64,000 bases of DNA. It comes from Hallella mizrahii (lineage in GTDB: Bacteria; Bacteroidota; Bacteroidia; Bacteroidales; Bacteroidaceae). Shown piece by piece: positions 17,846 through 25,442 of this stretch; position 1 is the stretch's first letter, and every line of letters starts with the position of its first letter. The position numbers and the translations under genes were made by a program. The notes under the pieces are model-generated. The model saw only the letters and a list, made by a program, of their open reading frames with translations. It did no database searches and was not told the DNA's origin. The stretch is from the NCBI RefSeq assembly GCF_009695775.1, contig NZ_VUNG01000001.1, forward strand, positions 1 to 64,000, given 5' to 3'.

Positions 17846-18277
17846 TTACAAAGCTTTGGATATGTCAATATCAGGATTTATCGCTTTAAGATCTTCAACA
17901 AAATCTATTCTGTTACGCGGTGAGATCAGAATGCTGTCTGTATTCTTTTCCTTGAAGACAATCTCCAACCGGTCGACAGACAAAGCCGGAGACGCCAACA
18001 AGTTATGGCTGCGCCGCACATAGATAATCTGCGAGATAGAGATACGCTTACGCTGAAAGCCACAACAGATGAGGAGGTTGTCTCCGTCGATAATGTATTT
18101 GACGGGGAAAAGCAGAAGAAACATAGCCATCCATCCCATCACTATCAATAGGGTAATCAGCCATGACAACAGGGTTCTACTTTCCATCGCAGCTTTGATG
18201 GAGGATGCCAAAGAAACTATCAAACAAATAATAATAAAGATAAAGATGTCTTTCTTAGAAGGATATACCTTGTTCAT
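17846..18277 (-). CDS. Small membrane protein with PH-like domain
   Basis: The 143-residue protein has two membrane segments (about 10-28 and 38-57) followed by a bacterial PH-like beta domain: YIIDGDNLLICCGFQRKRISISQI, then RSHNLLASPALSVDRLEIVF and ISPRNRIDFVEDLKAINPDI. This is the pattern of small YyaB/YdbT-like PH proteins. The function is unknown. Its start overlaps the stop of the FdtA-like gene by 4 bp and its end abuts the acyltransferase gene, so it is translated with sugar-modification genes, an unusual context for a PH protein. Confidence 0.72.
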   Translation of the reverse strand: MNKVYPSKKDIFIFIIICLIVSLASSIKAAMESRTLLSWLITLLIVMGWMAMFLLLFPVKYIIDGDNLLICCGFQRKRISISQIIYVRRSHNLLASPALSVDRLEIVFKEKNTDSILISPRNRIDFVEDLKAINPDIDISKAL

Positions 18278-18684
18278 GGGTTGTTTGCTTTATATGTTAG
18301 AAAATCTTGATAATCATAGATATAGTCACTCTCGTCGTAGAGTTCGTCGGCCAACACCATGCAGACAGCACCAGACGAGAAATCATCTAATGTCCGCCAA
18401 ATACCCGGTTCTATCAGCAAGCCTTCCCAAGGGTGATTAAGAAGATAGCTGGCTTTACGAAAGCCGTCATCTAAATTGACAGTGAAACTACCACTCATCG
18501 CTACCAACAGCTGATGCAAAGCTTTATGGGCATGTCCTCCGCGGCTCTCGCCTGCCGGAACATCATACACCCAATATGCCCTTTTGATTTCAAAGTGCAC
18601 ATCCTTGCATTGTTCCACCACAGTGAGGTTGCCGCGTGGGTCTACTATCTTTTTCAGAGAAATGATTTTTCCTAACTGATCCAT
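18274..18684 (-). CDS. FdtA/QdtA-family sugar 3,4-ketoisomerase
   Basis: This 136-residue cupin should isomerise dTDP-4-keto-6-deoxyglucose to the 3-keto form. Family marks are DPRGNLTVVEQ, KRAYWVYDVPAGESRGGHAHKALHQLLVA with the catalytic His pair, and the late PGIWRTLDDFSSGAVCMVLAD. The length is normal for FdtA/QdtA/WlaRB. It is first in a four-gene unit ending with the FdtB-like aminotransferase; RfbB, which supplies the 4-keto substrate, is encoded 3 kb away on the same strand. Which C4 epimer is made cannot be told. Confidence 0.87.
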   Translation of the reverse strand: MDQLGKIISLKKIVDPRGNLTVVEQCKDVHFEIKRAYWVYDVPAGESRGGHAHKALHQLLVAMSGSFTVNLDDGFRKASYLLNHPWEGLLIEPGIWRTLDDFSSGAVCMVLADELYDESDYIYDYQDFLTYKANNP

Positions 18685-18770
18685 GTATTGATAACGACAG
18701 CCCCACGGTTTTATTTTGGCCTAAGGGGAATTATTAAACAATAAACACTAAGACATGGCGTTACAGAGAA

Positions 18771-19802
18771 ATGGAACAGAGACATTCATCAGACCTGAAT
18801 TCTGACAAGCCAACACTTCGCCATGCCACAATACCTTCGATGAAGCGAAGGATGAAAGGCAAGGATTACCATGAACGGACTATCTATATGATTACACTCG
18901 TCGTCGCCGGCAGGCGGAAGTTGTTTGGAGAGATAGAGGGGGATATTCGTTCGTGTTACGGCGAGGCCAGCTATCCGCATATCGTCCTCTCGACGTTAGG
19001 GGAGGCGGTGAAGGAGCAGATAACGGGATTACCCAGGTACTACCCACAATTAACGGTTAGTGGGTATCAGATCATGCCCGACCATCTTCATCTCATTCTC
19101 TTCGTGCATGAGACGCTTCCCTGCCACCTTGGAATGGTAATACGGGGATTTGTGCAAGGTTGCAACAAAGCCTACCGCCGCATCGTTCCACAGAAGGCAG
19201 TGACAGCCCCGGCAACGGAAAAGCGTGACCGGCGTGGTGACGGTATTCTCTTTGAACATGGCTACAACGACAAAGTACTACTTCACCAGGGACAGCTGAA
19301 GACATGGATACACTATCTTGCCGACAACCCCCGGCGTCTGATGGTAAAACGCTCCTACCCTGACTACTTCCGCGTTCAGCGGAATATTCAGGAGAAAGGG
19401 GTCACCTTTTCAGCTATCGGGAACCTTTTCCTCCTTCGCAAACCGTTGCTGCAGGTACAGTGTTCACGCCGTCTCTCCGAGACGGAGATTCAGGCTGTGA
19501 CAGTGCGCGCCTTGACGGAATGTGCCGCAGGGGCGGTGATGGTGTCTCCCTGCATCTCCCCCGGGGAGAAAGCAGTGATGCGCACAGTCTTTGAGAAAGG
19601 CTATCCGGAGATCGTCCTGCTGGAAAACGGCTTCACGGCTCTTGCCAAGCCTGGCGGAGCTCGCTTCGATGCCTGCGCCCGAGGCCAGCTGCTGCTGTTA
19701 GCACCCTGGGAACATCATACTGACAAAAGGGTCATCACCCGCCTGCAATGCACCATGCTCAACAACATGGCTGCTGCCCTCTGCAACGGAAAAAGGCTAT
19801 GA
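18771..19802 (+). CDS. REP-associated tyrosine transposase with DprA/SLOG-like C-terminal domain
   Basis: The N-terminal part (about 35-200) is a Y1 transposase domain. The HUH pair is H105/H107 in MPDHLHLILF, the likely nucleophile is Tyr165 in FEHGYNDKVL, and a YLADNP motif follows, as in REP-associated tyrosine transposases (RAYTs). The C-terminal 125 residues are not part of the usual Y1 fold. They contain SPCISPGEKAVM, then IVLLENGF, then KPGGARFDACARGQLLLLAP, which resembles a SLOG/DprA Rossmann core; this reading is tentative. RAYTs are single-copy genes that act on REP hairpins, and REP-like inverted repeats lie immediately downstream. A Met at residue 24 is an alternative start. Confidence 0.8.
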   Translation: MEQRHSSDLNSDKPTLRHATIPSMKRRMKGKDYHERTIYMITLVVAGRRKLFGEIEGDIRSCYGEASYPHIVLSTLGEAVKEQITGLPRYYPQLTVSGYQIMPDHLHLILFVHETLPCHLGMVIRGFVQGCNKAYRRIVPQKAVTAPATEKRDRRGDGILFEHGYNDKVLLHQGQLKTWIHYLADNPRRLMVKRSYPDYFRVQRNIQEKGVTFSAIGNLFLLRKPLLQVQCSRRLSETEIQAVTVRALTECAAGAVMVSPCISPGEKAVMRTVFEKGYPEIVLLENGFTALAKPGGARFDACARGQLLLLAPWEHHTDKRVITRLQCTMLNNMAAALCNGKRL

Positions 19803-19815
19803 GCCACAACTCCTC

Positions 19816-19941
19816 GCCTTAAAAAGGCGAAGCACAGAACGAGACGCACCCCTTTACGAGGCGAAACCCTGAACGAGGGGAAAACCTGAACGAGGGGAAA
19901 ACCTAAACGAGAGGGCATTCTATGCTTCGCCTTTTCAAGGC
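19816..19941. repeat. REP-like inverted repeat pair (BIME-like)
   Basis: The 19-nt arms at 19816-19834 and 19923-19941 are inverted copies with a single mismatch. Each arm also folds by itself: CGCCTT/AAGGCG in the left one and GCCTT/AAGGC in the right. The unit lies 13 nt after the RAYT-like gene and ends 27 nt before the purT stop, so it may also act as a terminator for both convergent genes. This is the arrangement of REP/BIME elements with their RAYT. Confidence 0.7.
19868..19914. repeat. 17-bp tandem repeat inside the REP-like unit
   Basis: Two exact copies of a 17-nt unit beginning CCTGAACGAGG (19868-19884, 19885-19901) are followed by a third, partial and diverged copy (19902-19914). 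The motif ACGAG also occurs twice just upstream. Confidence 0.75.
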
Positions 19942-19967
19942 TAAGGCGCAGATGGCATGCCTAAAAG

Positions 19968-21149
19968 CTACTTCTTCATATACGGATCGGTGCCAAGAAC
20001 GGTCTTTGCCAGGCGCTTGGTCTTGTCACGCAATGCATCCATGTCACAGCCAACCTTGTCGTAGCAGACAACGACGCCCATGCGACGGCCGACATGTGCC
20101 ACGGGCTTACCGAAGATGCGCACACGGGCATGATCCTCACGGCAGACATCCTCCAGGTTGTAGCTTAGCGGCTTGTCGCTGTCTACGGGAGAAAGTACCA
20201 CAGCCGAGGCACCACTGTGCTCAAGATGGATAGCCGGGATATCCAGTCCCATCACAGCACGGAAGTGCAGTTCAAACTCGCTGAGGTTGGTACAGTGGCT
20301 CAACGTCACCATGCCCGTATCATGCGGACGGGGACTCAGCTCCGAGAAGATCACCTCGCCCTGTTTGGTGAGGAAAAACTCCACACCCCAGATGCCGTAA
20401 CCCGTGAGTGCCTTTGTCACCTCGGCAGCGATATGTTGTGCCTGCTTCAAGGCCTCATCACTGATAGCGTAGGGCATCCAGCTCTCGCGATAGTCACCGC
20501 CTTTCTGTACGTGGCCGATAGGCGGACAGAAGATGGTAGGCCCGTGCTTCTGTGTAACTGTGAGCAAAGTAAACTCCGATTGGAAGTCAATGAACTCCTC
20601 AATGATCACTTCCTTCACGTCTCCACGTCCTTCCTCCATGGCATCACGGAAAGCCTCTTTCAGTTCATCGTCGTTGTGGACATAGCTCTGGCCGTGACCT
20701 GACGAGGACATCAACGGCTTGACAACACAAGGGAAGCCAATCTCGTCAGCAGCATGTTTGAACTCATCGAAAGTCTTGGCATAGAAATACTTCGCTGTAC
20801 GCAGTCCCAACTCCTTTGCTGCCAGGTCGCGGATAGCCCGACGATTCATCGTGTAGTTGACAGCGCGAGCCGACGGCACCACCTGTATGCCTTCCTTCTC
20901 AAAGTCGAAGAGACGCTCCGTACGGATAGCCTCAATCTCCGGTACGATGAGATCGGGATGATGTTTCTCCACCACAGCCGTGAGCGCGTCGCCGTCGAGC
21001 ATGGAGAACACCTCACGCTCATCGGCCACCTGCATGGCCGGCGCATTGTCGTACTTGTCGCAAGCGATAACATACTGCCCTGCACGCTTGGCAGCAATGG
21101 TGAACTCCTTGCCCAGTTCACCGGAACCCAACAACAATATCTTTTTCAT
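19968..21149 (-). CDS. purT: Formate-dependent GAR transformylase
   Basis: The 393-residue ATP-grasp enzyme makes N-formyl-GAR from glycinamide ribonucleotide, formate and ATP in purine synthesis. Recognisable parts are the N-terminal [21 protein letters not shown], the nucleotide-binding [19 protein letters not shown], and [31 protein letters not shown] with metal ligands. The length is normal. It is convergent with the RAYT-like gene. The 133 bp upstream hold short direct repeats, and no -7 element is clear, so it may belong to the minus-strand unit that begins at the MATE gene. Confidence 0.95.
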   Translation of the reverse strand: MKKILLLGSGELGKEFTIAAKRAGQYVIACDKYDNAPAMQVADEREVFSMLDGDALTAVVEKHHPDLIVPEIEAIRTERLFDFEKEGIQVVPSARAVNYTMNRRAIRDLAAKELGLRTAKYFYAKTFDEFKHAADEIGFPCVVKPLMSSSGHGQSYVHNDDELKEAFRDAMEEGRGDVKEVIIEEFIDFQSEFTLLTVTQKHGPTIFCPPIGHVQKGGDYRESWMPYAISDEALKQAQHIAAEVTKALTGYGIWGVEFFLTKQGEVIFSELSPRPHDTGMVTLSHCTNLSEFELHFRAVMGLDIPAIHLEHSGASAVVLSPVDSDKPLSYNLEDVCREDHARVRIFGKPVAHVGRRMGVVVCYDKVGCDMDALRDKTKRLAKTVLGTDPYMKK

Positions 21150-21150
21150 A

Positions 21151-21244
21151 ATTACGAATGTTGAACGATCGATTACGAATGTTGAATGACCAATACTAAA
21201 TGGCCAATATTAAATGGCCAATACTAAATAACCAATATTTAATG
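21151..21244. repeat. Short tandem repeats upstream of purT
   Basis: A 15-nt motif beginning ATTACGAATG occurs at 21151-21165 and 21173-21187. It is followed by four 14-nt units of the form RCCAATAYTAAATR at 21189-21202, 21203-21216, 21217-21230 and 21231-21244, the last one slightly diverged. The array fills most of the gap between the sigma-region-4-like gene and purT. Confidence 0.75.
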
Positions 21245-21282
21245 GTCTAAGAAGAGAGATCTGTGTCGAATGCTAAGGCTGA

Positions 21283-21615
21283 TCATAGATGCATAGCCTC
21301 AGCACGCTTTTTCACCAACTCGGGCAACTTGCGCCACATCATCTGCCACTCTGGAGAGATGGCGATGCGACGCAGGTCTGTGTCAATGATATGCTGCATC
21401 TGCTCAACGCTGATATGATGCTTAGCGGCCAACTGCTCCACACTTTGCGGGGCTTGATTTCTCAATCCGAAATAGCTCTCGACGATATCTTTGTCAAGAG
21501 CACCAAGCATTGTGAGCAGTACATCCATGTTGGCTCTGTCACCATCCGTGATGAGCAGAGCCGATGAACGCATCAGTCGCAGAAAAGCAGCTAAGCGATT
21601 AGAGAGTGCGTCCAT
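21283..21615 (-). CDS. Small protein resembling sigma factor region 4
   Basis: The 110-residue product begins MDALSNRLAAFLRLMRSSAL and contains LGALDKDIVESYFGLRN followed by VEQLAAKHHISVEQMQHIIDTDLRRI. This order resembles sigma-70 region 4, a helix-turn-helix that contacts -35-type elements, but no region 2 is present. Its start at 21615 lies inside the end of rfbB (17-bp overlap, different frame), which makes a later start less likely because the helical N-terminus would be lost. Longer in-frame reading upstream runs through rfbB and is not real. Whether it binds DNA is untested. Confidence 0.6.
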   Translation of the reverse strand: MDALSNRLAAFLRLMRSSALLITDGDRANMDVLLTMLGALDKDIVESYFGLRNQAPQSVEQLAAKHHISVEQMQHIIDTDLRRIAISPEWQMMWRKLPELVKKRAEAMHL

Positions 21616-22765
21616 GACGCTCCTTTCCGTACATGATATCGTAGTATTTCTGGTAGTCACCCGAAGTGACCTCCTCGATCCATTTCTGATTTTCGAGATT
21701 CCATTTGATCGTCTTGACAATACCGTCGGCAAACTTCGTCTCAGGATACCATCCCAATTCGGTCTTAATCTTTGTCGGATCGATGGCGTAACGCGCGTCA
21801 TGACCGAGACGGTCAGCGACATGCTCGATGAGCGAGTCGTTGATCCAACTGATATCAATGTCACCGTTAGCATCCTTGACCTGCTTCTTCAACACTTGGC
21901 GCAGGTTCTTGTCGGCAGCCATCATGTCGTGGATTGTCTTGATGGTAAGCTTCACGATGTCGATGTTCTTCATCTCGTTGTGGCCTCCGACATTATAAAC
22001 CTCACCGGCTCTGCCCTCACGCACAACCAGATCTATGGCTTTGCAATGGTCTTCGACGTAAAGCCAGTCACGCACATTGAGTCCCTCGCCATAGACAGGC
22101 AGTTTCTTGCCGTGCAGAATATTGTTGATGATCAACGGAATGAGCTTCTCGGGGAAATGGTACGGACCATAGTTGTTGGAGCAGCGTGTGATGCTCACCG
22201 GCATGTGGTAGGTATCGCGATAAGCCTGTACAAAGAAGTCGGCACTCGCCTTACTGGCAGAGTAAGGGCTATGCGGGCACAGTGGCGTGGTCTCCGTGAA
22301 ATAGCCAGTCTGGCCCAATGCTCCATAAACCTCGTCGGTGGAAACCTGGTGATAACGCTTACCAGGTTTCCAAGTAGGATAGCCCTGCGCATCCTTACCC
22401 GTCACCCATGCACGCCGTGCAGCATCCATCAAATTCTGTGTACCGAGAATGTTCACGCTCAGGAAAAGCTGGGGATCCTCTATCGAACGGTCGACATGAC
22501 TCTCAGCTGCAAAGTTAACAACATAATCAATATCGTTCTCAGCAAACAGTTTATCCGCCAACTCGCGGTCGCGGATGTCACCCTTTACAAAGAAGCAACG
22601 CTCATTGTCTATGTCGTCCTTGATGGTACCAAGGTTTCCGGCATAGGTCAATGCGTCGAGGATAATCACCTTGATGTCTTCGTTCACATACTTTTTGTGG
22701 AGCAGATACTTGATGAAGTTTGAGCCGATGAATCCAGCGGCTCCTGTCACAAGATAAGTTTTCAT
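21599..22765 (-). CDS. rfbB: dTDP-glucose 4,6-dehydratase
   Basis: The 388-residue short-chain dehydrogenase converts dTDP-glucose to dTDP-4-keto-6-deoxyglucose. The NAD-binding motif is VTGAAGFIGSNFIKYLL. The active site is THQVSTDEVYG-like (YHQVSTDEVYGALG) and YSASKASADFFVQAYRDTY gives the Tyr-Lys pair. A further mark is NYGPYHFPEKLIPLIINNILHGKKLPVYGEGLNVRDWLYVEDH. It is about 30 residues longer than the shortest homologues because of an insertion near residues 255-285. It supplies substrate for the FdtA-like enzyme encoded 3 kb downstream. rfbA, rfbC and rfbD are not in the window. Confidence 0.95.
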   Translation of the reverse strand: MKTYLVTGAAGFIGSNFIKYLLHKKYVNEDIKVIILDALTYAGNLGTIKDDIDNERCFFVKGDIRDRELADKLFAENDIDYVVNFAAESHVDRSIEDPQLFLSVNILGTQNLMDAARRAWVTGKDAQGYPTWKPGKRYHQVSTDEVYGALGQTGYFTETTPLCPHSPYSASKASADFFVQAYRDTYHMPVSITRCSNNYGPYHFPEKLIPLIINNILHGKKLPVYGEGLNVRDWLYVEDHCKAIDLVVREGRAGEVYNVGGHNEMKNIDIVKLTIKTIHDMMAADKNLRQVLKKQVKDANGDIDISWINDSLIEHVADRLGHDARYAIDPTKIKTELGWYPETKFADGIVKTIKWNLENQKWIEEVTSGDYQKYYDIMYGKERHGRTL

Positions 22766-22826
22766 ATGATGCTTATTAAAATATTGTCTATTCTTTGAAT
22801 GCTACACCTTATTATATATAGGGAGG

Positions 22827-23324
22827 CTATCGTGTGCCCAACTTCACGACTTCGCAATCACGGAAATCGTTCCCGTCAATCGTCAGTCTGACGATCGTTC
22901 GTTCCAATTGCCATCCCGACATTCCTGCGGCACCAGGATTGATGTGAAGGAGGTCCAGTTTCTTATCAGGCATGATTCTCAATATATGAGAATGCCCATC
23001 GACAAAGAGTTGTGGCGGATTGCGTCGCAGCATGTCTCTTACCGAGGGATCGTAATGACCGGGATAACCGCCGATATGCTTCATCAATACATCCACTTCC
23101 TCACATTTAAATCGCAGGATCTCAGGATAACGTGCACGCACGTCCACGTCATCAATGTTTCCACAGACTGCCCGAAAGCGTGGATGCATATCCTCAAAGG
23201 CGTTGGCCAGCGACAGGCTGCCGATGTCACCTGCATGCCAGATCTCATCACAATCTGCCATATAGGTGACATACTTCTCGTCCCAAAAGCCATGTGTATC
23301 ACTGATGATCGCTATTCTTTTCAT
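22827..23324 (-). CDS. YfcE/MJ0936-type metallophosphoesterase
   Basis: This 165-residue protein has all the calcineurin-like metal-binding motifs: ISDTHG, HAGDIGS, GNIDD, HIGGYPGHY and DGHSHI. The small size and motif order match the YfcE/MJ0936 phosphodiesterase group, which acts on small phosphodiesters; the true substrate is unknown. It lies 12 bp after the cytidylate-kinase-like gene and 61 bp before rfbB on the same strand. Confidence 0.88.
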   Translation of the reverse strand: MKRIAIISDTHGFWDEKYVTYMADCDEIWHAGDIGSLSLANAFEDMHPRFRAVCGNIDDVDVRARYPEILRFKCEEVDVLMKHIGGYPGHYDPSVRDMLRRNPPQLFVDGHSHILRIMPDKKLDLLHINPGAAGMSGWQLERTIVRLTIDGNDFRDCEVVKLGTR

Positions 23325-23336
23325 AGATTGTCTGTG

Positions 23337-23993
23337 TCAAGGTTTTATTTCAGAATGAATCTCGTGCTGCTGCAAGTCAAAACGTTTACGGATAAACCGG
23401 GTGATAAAATCCAAAGTACCTTCCATCCCGAGTACACTGGAGTTGATACACAGGTCGTAGCTTTCCGCTGCTCCCCACGTCTTGCCAGTATAGTAATTAT
23501 AATAGGATGCGCGCTCCTCCTCATGCTTGTGGATATATTTCCGTCCGTTTGCCCTGTCGAGACCATGCCGTTTGCAGACACGCTGCAACCGCTGGTCGAT
23601 ATTTGCAGAGATAAAAATGCTCACCGTGTTTTTCATATCCCGAAGCACATAGTCAGCAGTACGTCCCACGAAGACACAACTGCTTTCTTCGGCAGCCTTG
23701 CGGATGGCATCGCTTTGAAACTGATAGAGGCTTTCCTGCGAGAACTCATTTTTGTAATAAGGACTCTCGCCAAAGAGTGAACCGTGGATATGAAAGAGAG
23801 AACGAAGGAAACCTTTATGCTCATCGTTCTGCTCGAAGAACTTCTCACAGAATCCACTTTCCTTGGCAGCCAAGTTGAGAAGTTCCTTGTCGTAAAACTT
23901 ACAGCCGAACTGTTCTGCTAACTGCCGGGCGATGATCCGGCCACCGGAACCTATCTGCCGGCCAATGTTAATGATTATCTTCTTGTCCTCCAT
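23337..23993 (-). CDS. Cytidylate kinase-like family protein
   Basis: The 218-residue protein begins IIINIGRQIGSGGRIIARQLAEQFG, a P-loop, followed by YDKELL and CVFVGRTADYVLRD. This is the cytidylate kinase-like group of P-loop kinases found beside transporters, distinct from true Cmk, which this genome encodes at 47092-47784. The substrate is unknown. It starts 15 bp after the MATE gene and is probably cotranscribed with it. Confidence 0.85.
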   Translation of the reverse strand: MEDKKIIINIGRQIGSGGRIIARQLAEQFGCKFYDKELLNLAAKESGFCEKFFEQNDEHKGFLRSLFHIHGSLFGESPYYKNEFSQESLYQFQSDAIRKAAEESSCVFVGRTADYVLRDMKNTVSIFISANIDQRLQRVCKRHGLDRANGRKYIHKHEEERASYYNYYTGKTWGAAESYDLCINSSVLGMEGTLDFITRFIRKRFDLQQHEIHSEIKP

Positions 23994-24008
23994 GTCGAGT
24001 CAGTTGTT

Positions 24009-25358
24009 TTACATATTAGATTTTCTGACAAACCAAATCATGGTCACACCCGCCATCACTGCCGCAATAAAGTCCGAAGCCGGTAAGGCATACCAAACAC
24101 CGTCAATTCCGAAGAACAGCGGTAACACCAGCAGCAAAGGCAAGAGAAAGATCAGTTGTCGGGAAAGAGAGAGGAATATGCTTAGTTGTACTTTTCCTAT
24201 ACATTGGAAGAATGTCGTGATCACCATTTGCGCTCCCACGACAGGGAATACCAGCATGTTCAGCCGGATGGCCTTCACTGACATCTTGATCAACTGCGGA
24301 TCGCTCGTGAACAAACGTGCCACAGCATGCGGCAGAAACATTGCTACCAGCCAGCCCACCGTCATGATACACACGCCAGCCATAATGGAGATGTCTACTA
24401 CACGACGCAGACGGTCGAACTGCTGACTGCCATAGTTATAACCTGCTATTGGCTGCATACCCTGGTTGAGTCCCATGACAAACATCATAAACACCATGCT
24501 CAACGCATTGGCGATGCCATAGGAGCCGACGGACAGGTCTCCGCCATAGCGCACCAACTGGTTGTTCATGAAGATGACAATGACACAGGCGGTGGCGTTC
24601 ATCAGGAAAGGAGAGACACCTATACTCAGAATCAACTTCACCAGACTTCCCTTCAAACGATAGATGCCCCGCTTGAGATGGAGCAACTGACGTTTGTCGG
24701 CAAAGAACTTCATCTGCCACGTCAGCGCGATGCTTTGGGCGACAACAGTTCCCAAGGCTGCTCCCCGTATGCCCCAACGCCACCAATAGATGAAGATGAA
24801 GTCAAAAACTATGTTCAAGCCCACCGACATGATAGTAGCCATCATCGCCTTGCGTGGCTTACTCGCTGCACGCAACACGGCGTTCATGCCAAAATACATG
24901 TGAGAGACGACGTTGCCCAACAGGATGATCTGCATGAAGGCACGTGCATACGGGAGTGTATGGTCGCTTGCGCCAAAGAAGCGAAGAATGGGATCGAGGA
25001 AGATAAGGCTGACCACGGAGAAGGCTACTCCTATAATAAGGTTGAGTGTCACCGTGTTGCCAAGAAGCTGTTCTGCCGTCTGATAATCACGTTGTCCAAG
25101 CTTCACCGATATAGAAGTAGACGAACCGACACCTACTGCTGCACCGAAAGCGGCGCCAAGGTTCATAAAGGGAAAGGTGATGGCAAGACCGGAGATAGCC
25201 ATCGGACCCACCACCTGACCGATAAACACACGGTCGATGATGTTGTAGAGCGAAGCTGCCGTCATTGCCACCATTGCCGGCAATGCATACTGCAACAACA
25301 GATGCCCTACGGGTTTTGTGCCCAGCGCCAATGTCTCTTTCTTATTATCTGCTTCCAT
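24009..25358 (-). CDS. MATE family multidrug/Na+ efflux transporter
   Basis: From the ATG at 25358 the protein has 449 residues and twelve predicted membrane segments in two six-helix halves. Typical MATE stretches are YNIIDRVFIGQVVGPMAISGLAITFP and MGLNQGMQPIAGYNYGSQQFDRLRRV. Such proteins export cationic compounds in exchange for Na+ or H+. An upstream in-frame ATG at 25427 would run back through the divergent promoter and is rejected. It begins a minus-strand series of closely spaced genes running to rfbB and beyond. Confidence 0.9.
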   Translation of the reverse strand: MEADNKKETLALGTKPVGHLLLQYALPAMVAMTAASLYNIIDRVFIGQVVGPMAISGLAITFPFMNLGAAFGAAVGVGSSTSISVKLGQRDYQTAEQLLGNTVTLNLIIGVAFSVVSLIFLDPILRFFGASDHTLPYARAFMQIILLGNVVSHMYFGMNAVLRAASKPRKAMMATIMSVGLNIVFDFIFIYWWRWGIRGAALGTVVAQSIALTWQMKFFADKRQLLHLKRGIYRLKGSLVKLILSIGVSPFLMNATACVIVIFMNNQLVRYGGDLSVGSYGIANALSMVFMMFVMGLNQGMQPIAGYNYGSQQFDRLRRVVDISIMAGVCIMTVGWLVAMFLPHAVARLFTSDPQLIKMSVKAIRLNMLVFPVVGAQMVITTFFQCIGKVQLSIFLSLSRQLIFLLPLLLVLPLFFGIDGVWYALPASDFIAAVMAGVTMIWFVRKSNM

Positions 25359-25360
25359 AT

Positions 25361-25419
25361 AATTGCAAAAGTACGAAAAATATTTGGAGTTTTGCCTTTT
25401 TCCACGTACTTTTGCAATT
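25361..25419. promoter_or_regulatory. Mirror-image divergent promoters
   Basis: A perfect 15-bp inverted repeat (25361-25375 and 25405-25419) contains two -7 elements, CAAAAGTA at 25366-25373 for the MATE unit and TACTTTTG at 25407-25414 for the protease gene. A TTTG at 25383-25386 is spaced 20 nt from the rightward -7 and fits a -33 element. The arms could also pair in a transcript or bind a dimeric regulator. Confidence 0.6.
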
Positions 25420-25442
25420 CTAAACAATAGTTTTTTAGTTTT

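Noticed and set aside
21151..21244. Possible CRISPR-like array
   Set aside because: Units are 14-15 nt and adjacent, with no spacers and no cas genes in the window.
21616..21873. Upstream extension of the sigma-region-4-like ORF
   Set aside because: It lies wholly inside rfbB in another frame and has shadow-ORF composition (Arg/Ser-rich).
24327..25430. 367-codon open frame opposite the MATE gene
   Set aside because: It is His/Gln-rich, has no recognisable motif and runs through the promoter region; the MATE frame has clear family motifs.
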